A stretch of DNA of 64,000 bases, from NCBI RefSeq assembly GCF_002285265.1, contig NZ_NSJB01000009.1, positions 1-64,000 of the forward strand. The letters run 5' to 3'. The notes under the pieces were generated by a model. It searched no databases. It was not told the DNA's origin and saw nothing but the letters and a program-made list of their open reading frames with translations. The position numbers and the translations under genes were made by a program. This document shows positions 38,072 to 47,655 of this stretch, in pieces; within the stretch, counting starts at the first letter, position 1, and each line of letters starts with the position of its first letter. This DNA is from Vandammella animalimorsus. GTDB taxonomy: Bacteria > Pseudomonadota > Gammaproteobacteria > Burkholderiales > Burkholderiaceae_C.

Positions 38072-39655
38072 TTATTCAACCACCACGCGGCGCATGTCCA
38101 GGCGGTTGTCTGCGCGGTGCACCACGCTGATGTTCTTCTTCATCACCCAGGGGATGATCTGGTTGTGCAGCGGCAGGTGCGACACGGTGTCGTTGGAGAC
38201 CTTCAGGGCCTGGCTCAGCAGCTCGGTGCGCTTGGCCGGGTCGCCCTCTTCCTTGGCGGCATCAATCAGGCGGTCGGCCTCGCTGTTGCTGTAGCGCCCA
38301 ACGTTGTAGTTGCCATCGGCGCCACTCGTCTTGGTGCGCACCAGCGACTGCAAGGAGTACATGGCATCAAAGGGCGGCACGCCCCAGCCCAGCATGTAAA
38401 TGCTGGCCTCATGGCGCTGGATCATCGGGAAGTAGGTGGCCGTGGGCTGCGTGCGCAGCTTGGCCTTGACGCCAATGCGCGCCCACATGGCCGTGACGGC
38501 CTGGCAAATGGCCTCGTCGCCGATGTAGCGGTTGTTCGGGCAGGCAAAGTCCACCTCGAAGCCGTTGGGGTAGCCCGCTTCTTCGAGCAGCTTCTTGGCG
38601 GCAGCCACGTCGTAGGGCAGGCGCTGATCGAGCTCCTTGGTGTAGCCATTGACCATGGGCGCGACCAACGTGCCAGCCGGCTGCCCCAGGCCGCGCAGAC
38701 TATTCTTGATGATGGTGTTGATGTCGATGGCCTGGTAGAGCGCCTGACGCACCTTGACGTCCTTGAGCGGGTTCTTGCCCTTGATGTTGGAGCCAGGCAG
38801 CTCATCGCGGTGCTGATCCATGCCGAAGAAGATGGTGCGGTTCTCGATGCCATCGACCACCTTCAGATTGGGCGTCTTGCGCAGGCGCGGCAAATCCTGC
38901 GGCGTGGGGTCGAGCACGAAGTCCACCTCGCCCGACAGCAGCGCGGCCATGCGCGTGGCGGCCGAGCCAATGGGCTGGTAGATGACTTCCGTGACGTTGC
39001 CCGGCATCTTGCCCCACCAGTTGGGGTTGCGCTTGAGCACCATGCGCGTGTCGGGCTGCCAGGACTCCAACACATAGGGGCCGGTGCCCATGGCGTTGCG
39101 GTGGGCGAAGTTCTCATCCGTGCCCTTCATGTCCTTCGGGGCCACGGAATTGTTCTTCTCGGCCCAGGCCTTGCTCATCATGCGCAGCTCGGTGAGCTGG
39201 CGCGTCAGAATCGGGTTAACGGCCTTGAGGTGCAGGTCCATGGTGTGCTCATCGACCTTCTCGGCACGCTCGATGCTGTTGGCAAAGACCGCCAGATTCG
39301 AGGTCGGCGCCATGGCGCGCTGGATCGAGAACACGGCATCATCGGCTGTGAACGGCGTGCCGTCAGAGAACTTGACTCCCTCGCGCAGCTTGAAGCGCAC
39401 CTGCGTGGGCGAGATTTCCTCCCAGGACACGGCCAGCAAGGGCTCGACCTCGAAGGTCTCGCTGTTGTAGTAGGTCAGGCTTTCATACACCATGGCATGG
39501 ATGCCATTGTTCAGTGCGTTGTTTTGCGAATGGATGTCCCAGCTGGTGACATCGCCCTGGCTGCTCCAGCGCAGGGTTTTGGCGTGAGCCACGGGCAATG
39601 CCGCCATCACGACGGCCGCCACCGAGGCGGCCAAAATACATTTCTTCAAAGCCAT
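38072..39655 (-). CDS. dppA: Dipeptide-type ABC transporter substrate-binding protein
   Basis: 527 residues with a Sec signal peptide (ILAASVAAVVMAALPVAHA, cleavage after AHA). SBP family 5 features: LRWSSQGDVTSWDIHSQN at the mature N-terminus, LAVSWEEISPTQVRFKLREG, VKFSDGTPFTADDAVFSIQR and NAMGTGPYVLESWQPDTRMV. The periplasmic protein binds the ligand (peptide in most relatives; some bind glutathione, opines or other compounds) and delivers it to DppBC. It heads the importer group. Two cysteines occur in the mature part. The ligand cannot be assigned from sequence alone. Confidence 0.9.
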   Translation of the reverse strand: MALKKCILAASVAAVVMAALPVAHAKTLRWSSQGDVTSWDIHSQNNALNNGIHAMVYESLTYYNSETFEVEPLLAVSWEEISPTQVRFKLREGVKFSDGTPFTADDAVFSIQRAMAPTSNLAVFANSIERAEKVDEHTMDLHLKAVNPILTRQLTELRMMSKAWAEKNNSVAPKDMKGTDENFAHRNAMGTGPYVLESWQPDTRMVLKRNPNWWGKMPGNVTEVIYQPIGSAATRMAALLSGEVDFVLDPTPQDLPRLRKTPNLKVVDGIENRTIFFGMDQHRDELPGSNIKGKNPLKDVKVRQALYQAIDINTIIKNSLRGLGQPAGTLVAPMVNGYTKELDQRLPYDVAAAKKLLEEAGYPNGFEVDFACPNNRYIGDEAICQAVTAMWARIGVKAKLRTQPTATYFPMIQRHEASIYMLGWGVPPFDAMYSLQSLVRTKTSGADGNYNVGRYSNSEADRLIDAAKEEGDPAKRTELLSQALKVSNDTVSHLPLHNQIIPWVMKKNISVVHRADNRLDMRRVVVE

Positions 39656-39969
39656 TCAAAACTCCTGAAATTCAATCTGCGAGAAAAGCCACTTTGGCGC
39701 TTGTTCGCTCGCGCCGCCATGCCCTGCTGGCAATGAGAGCCCAGCACCCGCACTTGCCGTGGCAAGAGCGCGCGGCATCGGTCACGGCTTTCCTCATGAA
39801 CAACGGCGCTGCAGCCAAGCCAATGCCCAACTACAGCGCCGCCAGTGACGAGCGGGCGCATTATTTCATCGCAGCCGCCCGTTGCAATGGCCGCCCGGCG
39901 ATTTTTAGGGATATTCCCGACTCTTCTGCACCTGAGAGCCTTCCAGGGCAAGTGATCGTAGTGGGCAAC
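39656..39969. promoter_or_regulatory. Upstream region of the binding-protein gene
   Basis: About 315 bases between the dppA start and the porin terminator. AGGAG sits about 8 bases before the dppA ATG. An inverted repeat TTGCCACGGCAA-like element (around 39752-39763) could be an operator. No clear sigma-70 pair was found and there is no convincing gene; short frames on both strands have random-looking composition. Confidence 0.35.
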
Positions 39970-40000
39970 AAAAAAACGCCCCTGCTGCTGCAGGGGCGTT
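39970..40000 (-). terminator. Rho-independent terminator of the porin gene
   Basis: AACGCCCCTG, loop CTGCTG and CAGGGGCGTT give a perfect 10-bp stem; on the minus strand the stem is followed by a run of T (A run 39970-39976). It starts 44 bases after the porin stop. Confidence 0.93.
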
Positions 40001-40043
40001 CATCAAATCATCCATTGGGGCCTGAATTGCTCAGGCCAGCCAA

Positions 40044-41057
40044 TTAGAAGTTGTGGCGCAGGCCGATACCGAAGTTGTTTTCGTCGCTGAAGTGCTTGCC
40101 ATAAGCGGGGCCTTCCTTGTCAGCGCGGTAGTAAGCGCCGTACACGAAGGTGCGCTTGGACAGAGCGTACTTGCCTTCGACCACGAAGTCGATGCCGTCA
40201 CGGGTGCCGTTGCGGTCTTCAGCGTACACGGCGTCAGCAGCCAGGCTGAAAGCGCCCAGGGGCAGGCTCACGCCCAGCGAATAGCCTTCCACGCCAGGAA
40301 CAACCTTGGTTGCGCCAGTGGTCGGGCCGCCTTGGTAGCCAGCAGCGGCCACGTCGTTGTAGTGGTAGGAAGCAGCCAGCTTCAGAGCGCCGAAGTCGTA
40401 AGAAGCGCCCACGTTGGCGTTCTCAACGCGGCTACGCTGACCCCAGCCGGTAGCCACTTCTGCCGAGTTGTAGCCAGCAGCCACAGCCAGAGGGCCGTTG
40501 GCGTAGATCACGGCCACGTCGTAGTGGCCCTTGGTGTCGCCATAGCTGCCCAGCTTGTAGTTGTCTTCAAACACATAACCCAGGGCAACCTTCAGGCCAC
40601 CGAAGCTGGGGGTCACGTACTTGATCATGGCGTTGTCACGCGAACCACCGCCGTAGCCGAAGTTCAGGCCAACAGCCGAGTAGTTGGCGGTGCCAGTGAT
40701 TTCGTAAGCAGCAACGGAGTCGAAGCTGGGGGTCAGCTGACGGCCAGCGCGCAGCGTACCGAAGCCACCTGCCAGGCCAACCCATGCCTGACGCTGGAAG
40801 CCGGAGCTTGCGCCGTCGGCCAGGCTCACGCCTTGTTCAAATTGGAAGTTGACCTTCAGGCCGTTGCCCAGGTCTTCAACGCCACGGAAGCCGATGCGGC
40901 TGGTGCCGTTGTTGATATTCGAGTTGGCGTGTGCGCCTTGCGTGTCGTTGGCATCACCGATGGCGATGTCGGCCACGCCATACAGGGTCACGGAAGACTG
41001 GGCCATTGCCAGGCCAGAAGCTGCAACAGCGGCCAGGGCGATCAGAGATTTTTTCAT
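40044..41057 (-). CDS. Gram-negative general porin (Omp32-like trimeric porin)
   Basis: 337 residues from the ATG at 41057 with GGAG eight bases upstream. The signal peptide is MKKSLIALAAVAASGLAMAQ, and the mature protein starts SSVTLYGVADIAIG, the hallmark of betaproteobacterial 16-stranded porins. SRIGFRGVEDLGNGLKVNFQ is the conserved second region, and GIGLRHNF, ending in the C-terminal Phe needed for BAM assembly, closes the barrel. It forms outer-membrane channels for small, often anionic, solutes. Codon choice is strongly biased and the terminator is excellent, consistent with very high expression. The open frame extends 42 codons upstream but without a signal. Confidence 0.95.
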   Translation of the reverse strand: MKKSLIALAAVAASGLAMAQSSVTLYGVADIAIGDANDTQGAHANSNINNGTSRIGFRGVEDLGNGLKVNFQFEQGVSLADGASSGFQRQAWVGLAGGFGTLRAGRQLTPSFDSVAAYEITGTANYSAVGLNFGYGGGSRDNAMIKYVTPSFGGLKVALGYVFEDNYKLGSYGDTKGHYDVAVIYANGPLAVAAGYNSAEVATGWGQRSRVENANVGASYDFGALKLAASYHYNDVAAAGYQGGPTTGATKVVPGVEGYSLGVSLPLGAFSLAADAVYAEDRNGTRDGIDFVVEGKYALSKRTFVYGAYYRADKEGPAYGKHFSDENNFGIGLRHNF

Positions 41058-41396
41058 TGCGGATACTCCAAGGTTAAACATAGGGCTCCGGTACGGGGGG
41101 TCAGGGGCTGCATTTCTGCCATGTTTGAATCCCGCCGGTTCCCCGAGCCAACCTCCTGGTGGGGAAGTTAGGGCGTATTGCAACAGACGCGGCGAGGCTT
41201 GGCAAAGAGTATTTGCAATTGGCGCGGCATTCTTCCGTTTTTCGTTGCATCAAGACAACATCGCCAGACACCGGCCATGGCGGCACAGGGCCCGGGGGCG
41301 GGCGCAATGGCTGGCTTTTGTCTCCAACAGTGCAAAAAATGGCCCGGTACTGGCGGCAAAATCGCCGATTCACATTCAAAACGGCTCTGCCTGTTC
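41058..41396. promoter_or_regulatory. Divergent spacer between porin and Bcr/CflA exporter
   Basis: 339 bases. For the porin, CTGACC (41104-41099), 16 bases and TATGTT (41082-41077) on the minus strand is a possible but poor promoter; an AT-rich segment around 41175-41260 with repeated TTGCAA words is more likely to hold regulator sites. Nothing gene-like is supported. Confidence 0.35.
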
Positions 41397-42644
41397 ATGT
41401 CGACACCTTCCCCCTTCCCGGCCTGGCGCGGCCCAACGTGGGCCTTGCCAGCACTGCTGGCCGCGCTGAGTGTTCTGGGCCCATTCGCCATCGACACCTA
41501 TTTGCCCGCATTTGAAGGCATTGCCGTATCGCTTGGCACCTCCAAAGCCCATCTGCAGCACACATTGGCGGCTTATTTGCTCGCTTTTGCCGTCATGAAC
41601 CTGTTTCATGGCGCCCTGGCCGACAGTTTCGGACGCCGGCCAGTGGTGCTGTGGGGCGTTGCGGCCTTTGCCCTGGCCTCTGTCGGCTGCGCCATGGCGC
41701 AGTCGCTGGAGCAACTGGTGTTCTTTCGCGCATTGCAGGGGCTTTCCTCCGGGGCCAGCATGGTGGTCTCGCGCGCCATCATCCGCGATGTGTTTCCACC
41801 CGCGCCGGCCCAGAAGGTGATGAGCCGGGTCACCTTGTACTTCGGGCTGGCGCCAGCCATTGCACCGGTCATCGGCGGCTGGCTTTACACCTGGGCCGGC
41901 TGGGAGAGCATTTTCTGGTTCATCGCCCTGCTCAGCGCCGGGCTTTGGTGGCTGAACTGGCTGGTGCTGCCCGAGACCCTGGCGCCACAGGCCCGCCAGC
42001 CGTTTGCGCTGCGCTCGCTGCTGGCGGGCTATTTTTCCCTGGGCCGCAGCGCGCGCTTTGTGCTGCTGGCCATCAGCAGCGCCCTGCCCTTCAACAGCAT
42101 GTTCATCTACATCCTGGCGGCGCCGGAATTTTTGGGCCAGCACCTGCAGCTGGCGCCCACGCAGTTTTTCTGGATGTTTCTCTGCACCATCGGCGGCATC
42201 ATGGGCGGGGCCATTGCCAGCGGCCGCATGGCGGGCATCATGCCCCCCAAGCGCCAGATCCGCCACGGTTTTCTCATCATGGCCATCGCCGTGCTGCTGA
42301 ACATGCTGCTGACCGGGTTGAACATGGCGCTTGGGCAGCTTCAGCCGCTGGCGCTGATCCCCCCGCTGGCGCTGATCTCTTTTGGCTGGGCCATCGTCAT
42401 GCCGCCGGTGACTTTGCTGGTGCTGGACATCAACCCCATGCGCCGTGGCATGGCCGCATCCATGCAGGCCTGTCTGGCGTCTGCGGCCAATGGGCTGGTG
42501 GCTGCGCTGGTCGTGCCGCAGGTCATGCATTCGCCCATGGCGATTGCGGCGGCCTCTGCCGCATTCTGGCTGGTGGGCCTGCTGGCCTGGCTGTACCTGC
42601 ACCATCGCTGGCCCGACATCGGCCGGCACACCGATGCCGCTTGA
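41397..42644 (+). CDS. Bcr/CflA family drug-resistance MFS exporter
   Basis: 415 residues from the ATG at 41397 (MSTPSPFPAWRGPTWALPAL). Twelve membrane segments are visible. The Bcr/CflA (DHA1) signatures are PFAIDTYLPAFEGIAVSLGT at the end of helix 1, the motif A variant GALADSFGRRPVVLWG between helices 2 and 3, and RALQGLSSGASMVVSRAIIR near helix 4. Relatives export bicyclomycin, chloramphenicol, sulfonamides or cysteine-type compounds with proton exchange; the substrate here is unknown. It diverges from the porin and is followed by the PHA depolymerase after 133 bases. No regulator is adjacent. Confidence 0.9.
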   Translation: MSTPSPFPAWRGPTWALPALLAALSVLGPFAIDTYLPAFEGIAVSLGTSKAHLQHTLAAYLLAFAVMNLFHGALADSFGRRPVVLWGVAAFALASVGCAMAQSLEQLVFFRALQGLSSGASMVVSRAIIRDVFPPAPAQKVMSRVTLYFGLAPAIAPVIGGWLYTWAGWESIFWFIALLSAGLWWLNWLVLPETLAPQARQPFALRSLLAGYFSLGRSARFVLLAISSALPFNSMFIYILAAPEFLGQHLQLAPTQFFWMFLCTIGGIMGGAIASGRMAGIMPPKRQIRHGFLIMAIAVLLNMLLTGLNMALGQLQPLALIPPLALISFGWAIVMPPVTLLVLDINPMRRGMAASMQACLASAANGLVAALVVPQVMHSPMAIAAASAAFWLVGLLAWLYLHHRWPDIGRHTDAA

Positions 42645-42777
42645 GCCCCCCTCGGCAGCCCGCCCTGCGCCGCTGCGGCTGCACCGCTGCACCCACGGGC
42701 ATTGGGGTAATTGGGCATAGGCAATATCTTGCACAACTGTTATATTTTGCGCCGCACAAAATTCTCTTCTTCCAGCC

Positions 42778-44430
42778 ATGCTCTACCAGATCTACGAAGC
42801 GCAGCGCTCACTCTCCGAGCCCTTTGCCGACTTTGCCAAGGCGGCATCCAAGATGTTGTCCAGCCCTTCGCTGCCGTTCTCCAGCCTGCCCATGGCGCAG
42901 CGCGTCTCGGCCGCCTACGATCTGCTCTACCGCCTGGGCAAGGACTACGTCAAGCCGGAGTTCGACATCGAAACCGTTGACCTCGATGGCGTCAACGTCG
43001 CCATCCACGAGCGCGTGGAGATCGACAAGCCCTTTTGCCGCCTGCTGCGCTTCAAGCGCTTTTCCGACAACCCCGCCACGCTGGAGAAAATGCTGGGCCA
43101 GCCCGTGGTGCTGATCGTCGCGCCGCTGTCCGGGCACTACGCCACCTTGCTGCGCGAGACGGTGCGCACCATGCTCACCGGCCACAAGGTCTACATCACC
43201 GACTGGAAAAACGCCCGCATGGTGCCCACCAGCGAAGGCGACTTCCACCTGGACGACTACGTCAACTACGTGCAGGAGTTCATCCGCTACCTGCAAAAGC
43301 AGTACGGCAACTGCCACGTGGTCAGCGTCTGCCAGCCCACCGTGCCCGTGCTGGCGGCCGTCTCGCTGATGGCCAGCCGCAAGGAGCTGCTGCCGCTGTC
43401 GATGGTGATGATGGGCGGCCCCATCGATGCGCGCAAGACCCCGACCTCCGTCAACGACCTGGCCGTCAAGCGCAGTTTCGAATGGTTCGAGAACAACCTC
43501 ATCTACCGCGTGCCCTACGGCTACCCGGGCGAAGGGCGCCGCGTCTACCCCGGCTTTCTGCAGTACTCGGGCTTCGTTGCGATGAACCCGGATCGCCACG
43601 CCAGCAGCTATTACGACTACTTCCGCAACCTCATCAAGGGCGATGAGGACGCCACCGAGCACCACCGCAAGTTCTACGACGAGTACAACGCGGTGCTGGA
43701 CATGGACGCCAACTACTATCTGGAAACCATCGACACCGTGTTCCAGCGCTTCAAGCTCGTGCACGGCACCTGGGAAGTGCGCAACCCCGAAGGGCAGCTT
43801 GAGCTCGTGCGCCCGCAGGACATCCAGAACGTCGGCCTGCTGACCGTAGAGGGCGAGCTCGACGACATCGCCGGCAGCGGCCAGACACAGGCCGCCCACC
43901 AGCTGTGCGAAAACATCGACGCATCGCAGCGCGCGCACCTGGATGTGCTGGGCGCTGGGCATTACGGCATCTTCAGCGGCAGCCGCTGGCGCAAGATCGT
44001 CTACCCGACCATCCGTGACTTCATCGGGCGCTTCCAGCCGGCCCTGCCTGCGGCGGCCAAGGCCGCAGTGCAAAAGGCTGCAGCTGCCACCGCCACGGGC
44101 GATGCGCTGGCCGCCGCCAGCAATGAAGAGGCCACTCCAGCGCAACAGCCAGCCGCCCCAGCCGCTGCCACCAAAGCCGCTGCCAAGGCCCAGGATTCGA
44201 CAGCGCCTGCTGCCCCTGCGGCACCTGCAGACGCCAAGCCTGCCGCGGCAAAGCCTGCTGCTGCCAGCAAACCCAGCAGCCCTGCCGCCAAAGCGCCGCC
44301 CAAGGCGCCCTGGCCAGAGCACAAGGCCAAGGCAAAGGCCGATGGCGCCAAGGCCAGCAGCCGCAGTGCAGCGCCCGCCAGCAGCAAAAAAACCAACGCC
44401 CCCAACGGCAAATCCGGCAGCGCGCGCTGA
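42778..44430 (+). CDS. phaZ: Intracellular polyhydroxyalkanoate depolymerase with a basic Ala/Lys/Pro-rich tail
   Basis: 550 residues. Residues 1 to about 420 are the PhaZ1-type intracellular depolymerase: [20 protein letters not shown], then the nucleophile in [14 protein letters not shown], where Cys185 replaces the lipase serine as in Ralstonia-type PhaZa1, and a catalytic His in [16 protein letters not shown]. It mobilises stored polyhydroxybutyrate granules. From about residue 422 on there is a tail of some 128 residues made almost only of Ala, Lys, Pro and Ser (e.g. [20 protein letters not shown], ending KSGSAR), reminiscent of histone H1-like and PhaF/PhaM tails. Such an extension is not part of the usual enzyme. 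Start: ATG at 42778; an AT-rich segment with TATATT precedes it. Confidence 0.93.
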   Translation: MLYQIYEAQRSLSEPFADFAKAASKMLSSPSLPFSSLPMAQRVSAAYDLLYRLGKDYVKPEFDIETVDLDGVNVAIHERVEIDKPFCRLLRFKRFSDNPATLEKMLGQPVVLIVAPLSGHYATLLRETVRTMLTGHKVYITDWKNARMVPTSEGDFHLDDYVNYVQEFIRYLQKQYGNCHVVSVCQPTVPVLAAVSLMASRKELLPLSMVMMGGPIDARKTPTSVNDLAVKRSFEWFENNLIYRVPYGYPGEGRRVYPGFLQYSGFVAMNPDRHASSYYDYFRNLIKGDEDATEHHRKFYDEYNAVLDMDANYYLETIDTVFQRFKLVHGTWEVRNPEGQLELVRPQDIQNVGLLTVEGELDDIAGSGQTQAAHQLCENIDASQRAHLDVLGAGHYGIFSGSRWRKIVYPTIRDFIGRFQPALPAAAKAAVQKAAAATATGDALAAASNEEATPAQQPAAPAAATKAAAKAQDSTAPAAPAAPADAKPAAAKPAAASKPSSPAAKAPPKAPWPEHKAKAKADGAKASSRSAAPASSKKTNAPNGKSGSAR

Positions 44431-44591
44431 CCTGCACCCCAAGGCAGAGGCGCGGTACGGCATCGCCTGCGGGCCTGTGCACAGCGCAAGCCCAGGCCCG
44501 CGCAGCCTTGTTGTTCAAGGCCTGCAAGGCAGTTCTTTGTCAGCCGCCTCTTGCGGTGGGCGCCATACCGCACATCGTCCTGTTCCAAGCC

Positions 44592-45296
44592 ATGTCCCCA
44601 TGCACCCGCGCCATGCAGGCAGAGCAGCTGGATGCGGCTTTGCCGCAAACGCAATGCACGCGTTGCGGCTATCCGGATTGCCAGTCCTACGCCCGCGCCA
44701 TCGCCTTTGAGCAAGCCCCCATCAACCAGTGCCCCCCAGGCGGGCAAGAGGGTGTGCGCAGGCTGGCCGAGATCACGGGCCGCCCCGCATGGCCATTGAG
44801 CGCGGCGCACGGCGAGGAAACCGCCCGCGCCATGGCCATCATCGACGAGCAATGGTGCATTGGCTGCACGCTGTGCCTCAAGGCCTGCCCCGTCGATGCC
44901 ATCATCGGCGCCAACAAACGCATGCACACCGTGCTGGAGTCCGCCTGCACCGGCTGCGAGCTGTGCATTCCCGTCTGCCCGGTCGATTGCATCCGCATGC
45001 AACCCATCACCGGCCAGGCCACAGGCTGGGCCGCATGGAGCCCTGCGCAAGCAGCGCAGGCGCGCGACCGCTATCGGCGCCACATGCAACGGCAGGCCGG
45101 CCGCGCCGCCAAGCCCCCAGCCCGCAATCGGGCGCCAGGGCCAACGCCCACACCCGCGGCCGAGCAGCCAGCGGCCTTGACGGCCTTGCCAGGCAGCCCA
45201 CCCCGGGCAGGCGATGCTGCGCCCACGCAGGCCGACAAACGCCAAATCCTGGCGGCCGTGCTGGCCAAGGCCCAGGCCAGGCGTCGCGCGCAGTAA
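44592..45296 (+). CDS. rsxB: RsxB/RnfB-type ferredoxin
   Basis: 234 residues from the ATG at 44592; an ATG seven codons later and a TTG upstream are alternatives. N-terminal Fe-S domain: [20 protein letters not shown] with a fourth cysteine in NQCPPGG (4Fe-4S of the Fes/RnfB type), then two ferredoxin 4Fe-4S sites, [14 protein letters not shown] and [14 protein letters not shown]. In Rnf/Rsx complexes this subunit carries electrons, for example to reduce SoxR; betaproteobacteria often have a lone RsxB as here. The C-terminal 70 residues are a proline/alanine-rich linker ending in a basic segment [10 protein letters not shown]. The next gene begins 1 base after the stop. Confidence 0.88.
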   Translation: MSPCTRAMQAEQLDAALPQTQCTRCGYPDCQSYARAIAFEQAPINQCPPGGQEGVRRLAEITGRPAWPLSAAHGEETARAMAIIDEQWCIGCTLCLKACPVDAIIGANKRMHTVLESACTGCELCIPVCPVDCIRMQPITGQATGWAAWSPAQAAQARDRYRRHMQRQAGRAAKPPARNRAPGPTPTPAAEQPAALTALPGSPPRAGDAAPTQADKRQILAAVLAKAQARRRAQ

Positions 45297-45297
45297 C

Positions 45298-46083
45298 ATG
45301 CGCCGTTTGACTCCACCTTGCATGCAACATGCCTTTTGTATGACGTCATCCTGGTTGAAAGCGTGGCTCATGGTCTTGTGCATTGGCATGGCCTGCAGCG
45401 CAGTGCAAGCTCAGCAAAACCCGGCCGCGGCAGCAGGCGCACCGCACGGCCGGCATGCCCCGGTCTTGCAGCACGCTGTCGCGCGCCCTGCCAAGGGCCC
45501 GGCATCGGCCAACGCCGCATCCAAGCCAAGAGTGCAGCAAACCACGCCCCAGGCACAGCCGCTGCCAGCGCCTGCACAGCAACCGCCCGGCACCGCCCCC
45601 GTACTGCTGCGCATCCAGACGCCCTGGCACGACACGCTGAACCTGACCGAGCAGGACCTGCTGGCCCTGCCGCAAGTGGAGGTGCGCACCAGCACCCCCT
45701 GGACCGACGGGACGCGCAGCTTCCGTGGCCCGCTGCTGCGCGAAGTGCTCAAACTCGCCGGCCGCGAGCGCGACGTCCAGAGCATGAGCCTGCTGGCAAA
45801 ATCGCTCAACGACTACCACGTACAGATCCCGGCCAGCGATGCGTGGAAGTGGGATGTGATCATCGCCCTGCGCATGAATGGCCACCCCATGTCGCGGCGC
45901 GACAAAGGCCCGCTGTGGATCATTTATCCACGCGATTCGCACGCCGAGCTCAAACGCCCCCATTACGACCACCGCTGGCCCTGGCAGCTGCACTTCATCG
46001 AGCTGTACGAACTCCCCGCAACCCCCGATCTGGGCTCACCCCGAAGCACACCGCAACCACCATACTCGCCCCGCCAGCAATGA
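45298..46083 (+). CDS. Secreted molybdopterin-oxidoreductase-fold-like protein lacking the Mo-ligand cysteine
   Basis: 261 residues if started at the ATG one base after the rsxB stop; ATGs at 45322 and 45340 would only shorten the signal peptide. Hydrophobic segment LKAWLMVLCIGMACSAVQAQ and a likely cut after VQA indicate export. A Pro/Ala-rich linker (about residues 40-100) leads to a domain of about 140 residues resembling the sulfite-oxidase-type molybdopterin-binding fold: VEVRTSTPWTDGTRSFRGPL, LREVLKLAG, then YPRDSHAELKRPHYDHRWPW. The mature chain has no cysteine, so it cannot bind Mo in the usual way. It overlaps the downstream sensor kinase by 4 bases (ATGA); a periplasmic partner for the kinase is the best guess. 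Confidence 0.72.
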   Translation: MRRLTPPCMQHAFCMTSSWLKAWLMVLCIGMACSAVQAQQNPAAAAGAPHGRHAPVLQHAVARPAKGPASANAASKPRVQQTTPQAQPLPAPAQQPPGTAPVLLRIQTPWHDTLNLTEQDLLALPQVEVRTSTPWTDGTRSFRGPLLREVLKLAGRERDVQSMSLLAKSLNDYHVQIPASDAWKWDVIIALRMNGHPMSRRDKGPLWIIYPRDSHAELKRPHYDHRWPWQLHFIELYELPATPDLGSPRSTPQPPYSPRQQ

Positions 46084-47600
46084 CGCGCTTTCCAGCTCCA
46101 TTCCCACCGCCGCCCCAGCTGTGGCGCCTGGCTTTGGCGGGCGTGATTGCGCTGGCGGCGTTGCTGCTGTATTTGCTGGTCCAGATCCTGCTGATGCAGC
46201 AAAAGCAAATCCAGCGCACGGGCGAGCGCGTGCTGTGGGACATCACACAGGCCGAGCGCGAAACCCTGCGCATGCAGCACAGCCTGCAGCAATGGCAAAG
46301 CGGCGCGCTGGACAACGACACCATGGCCTTGCGCTACGACCTCTGGCAAAGCCGCATCCAGCTGCTGCGCGATGGGCCGCAATGGCGCAATCTGCACGCC
46401 ATGGGGCTGGCGCCGTTGCTGCACGACGTCTTCAGCCAGGCGCTGGCCGGGCCGGCGCGGGCGGCCTCAGCGCCTGGCACCATGGCCATGCCAAGCCCAG
46501 CCTTGCTGGAGCAGATGTCGGACAAGCTGCGCGCAGCCAGCAGCCAGGTCTCGACCACCGAGCGCATCGAATACGACCAGGCATTGGCGCACCAGCACCA
46601 GCTCATCCGAACGGCCCTGCTGGTGCTGCTGCTGCTGACCATTTGTACGCTGGCAATGCTGCTGATGCTGCTGCGCCAATTGCGGCAACGGCAGCGCCAC
46701 GCCGCCCTGCTGATGGAACAACGCCGGCTGCTGCAAAGCGACATCGCCGCGCTGCAAACCACCCACCGCGCGCACGCCCTGTACCGCTACTTCGTGGCAC
46801 TGCTCTCGCAACAAATGCGCGCGCCGCTGCTGGAGATCAACACCCACATGCAGCGCCTCAAGCATGGCATACAGCAGCACCCGACCAACTTCCCCGGCCA
46901 GGGCGGCCAGGGCAATGACCTCAGCCCCTTGCTGGAGCGCAAGAGCCGCCACATCCGCGAAGCCACCCTGCGCGTGCACAACCTGATCACCAGCGTGCTG
47001 AGCAGGCTGCGCATCGAAAACGGCCAGCTGCGCGCCAGCCGCCTGCCTTGCAGCCTGTATGTGCTGGCGCAGCAATGCTGCGGGCACATCCGCACCCTCT
47101 ACCCCGGGCGCATCCTGCACCTGCGCATCCAGGATGCCGACCAGAGCGAGCCGGAGGGCAGCGACGTCGAGACAGCAGCCTCCAAGCAGCCGCTGACGCT
47201 GCGCACCTACCGCACCACCTTCGACGTGCGCCAGGCGCGCCTGGCCAACCTGCCTGCCTTTGCGCTGTCGGCCGATCCGGCCCTGCTCGAACAGCTCATC
47301 CTGAACGTGCTGGAAAACGCCTGCCGCTACACCCCGCTGGATCGCCCCATCGAGATGAGCCTCTCGAGCACCCGCAACGCGCTGGAGCTGCGCGTGCGCG
47401 ACTGGGGCCAGGGGCTGAGCGAAGCGCAAATCGCCACGCTGCTGCCCTCCGCCCCCGATGATGTCGAGGCCATTCTGGCCAGCGAAAAAGGCCTGGGCCT
47501 GCAGGCCGCGCTGGCCATCGCCCAGCTGCACGGCGGCACGCTGAGCGTCACCTCCGCACAGCCCCAGGGCCTGTGCGTCACGCTGATCCTGCCGCGTTAG
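46080..47600 (+). CDS. Two-transmembrane sensor histidine kinase homologue with Gln at the phospho-His site
   Basis: 506 residues. Helix 1 (about 18-38, LALAGVIALAALLLYLLVQI), a periplasmic part of about 135 residues, helix 2 (about 177-199) and a coiled linker lead to the kinase core. The dimerisation region reads FVALLSQQMRAPLLEI, where canonical kinases have SHELRTPL: Gln244 stands at the His position. The ATP-binding domain looks complete: N-box LEQLILNVLENACRYTP, G1 RVRDWGQGLS and G2 EKGLGLQAALAIAQLHGG. So it may bind ATP but not autophosphorylate in the usual way, unless another His serves. No response regulator lies nearby. Translation is coupled to the upstream secreted protein by ATGA. 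Confidence 0.8.
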   Translation: MTRFPAPFPPPPQLWRLALAGVIALAALLLYLLVQILLMQQKQIQRTGERVLWDITQAERETLRMQHSLQQWQSGALDNDTMALRYDLWQSRIQLLRDGPQWRNLHAMGLAPLLHDVFSQALAGPARAASAPGTMAMPSPALLEQMSDKLRAASSQVSTTERIEYDQALAHQHQLIRTALLVLLLLTICTLAMLLMLLRQLRQRQRHAALLMEQRRLLQSDIAALQTTHRAHALYRYFVALLSQQMRAPLLEINTHMQRLKHGIQQHPTNFPGQGGQGNDLSPLLERKSRHIREATLRVHNLITSVLSRLRIENGQLRASRLPCSLYVLAQQCCGHIRTLYPGRILHLRIQDADQSEPEGSDVETAASKQPLTLRTYRTTFDVRQARLANLPAFALSADPALLEQLILNVLENACRYTPLDRPIEMSLSSTRNALELRVRDWGQGLSEAQIATLLPSAPDDVEAILASEKGLGLQAALAIAQLHGGTLSVTSAQPQGLCVTLILPR

Positions 47601-47655
47601 GGCAAGTTTCGATTCTTATGCAGACATTTCCTGCAAGCGCCGCCTTCTCTCGTTC

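Noticed and set aside
39646-39951. Open frame of 101 codons between dppA and the porin
   Set aside because: Overlaps the dppA start, random composition, and no ribosome site; more likely promoter DNA.
42729-42746. TTGCAC and TATATT upstream of phaZ as a sigma-70 promoter
   Set aside because: Spacer is only 6 bases; the pair cannot act together, and no sigma-54 spacing fits either.
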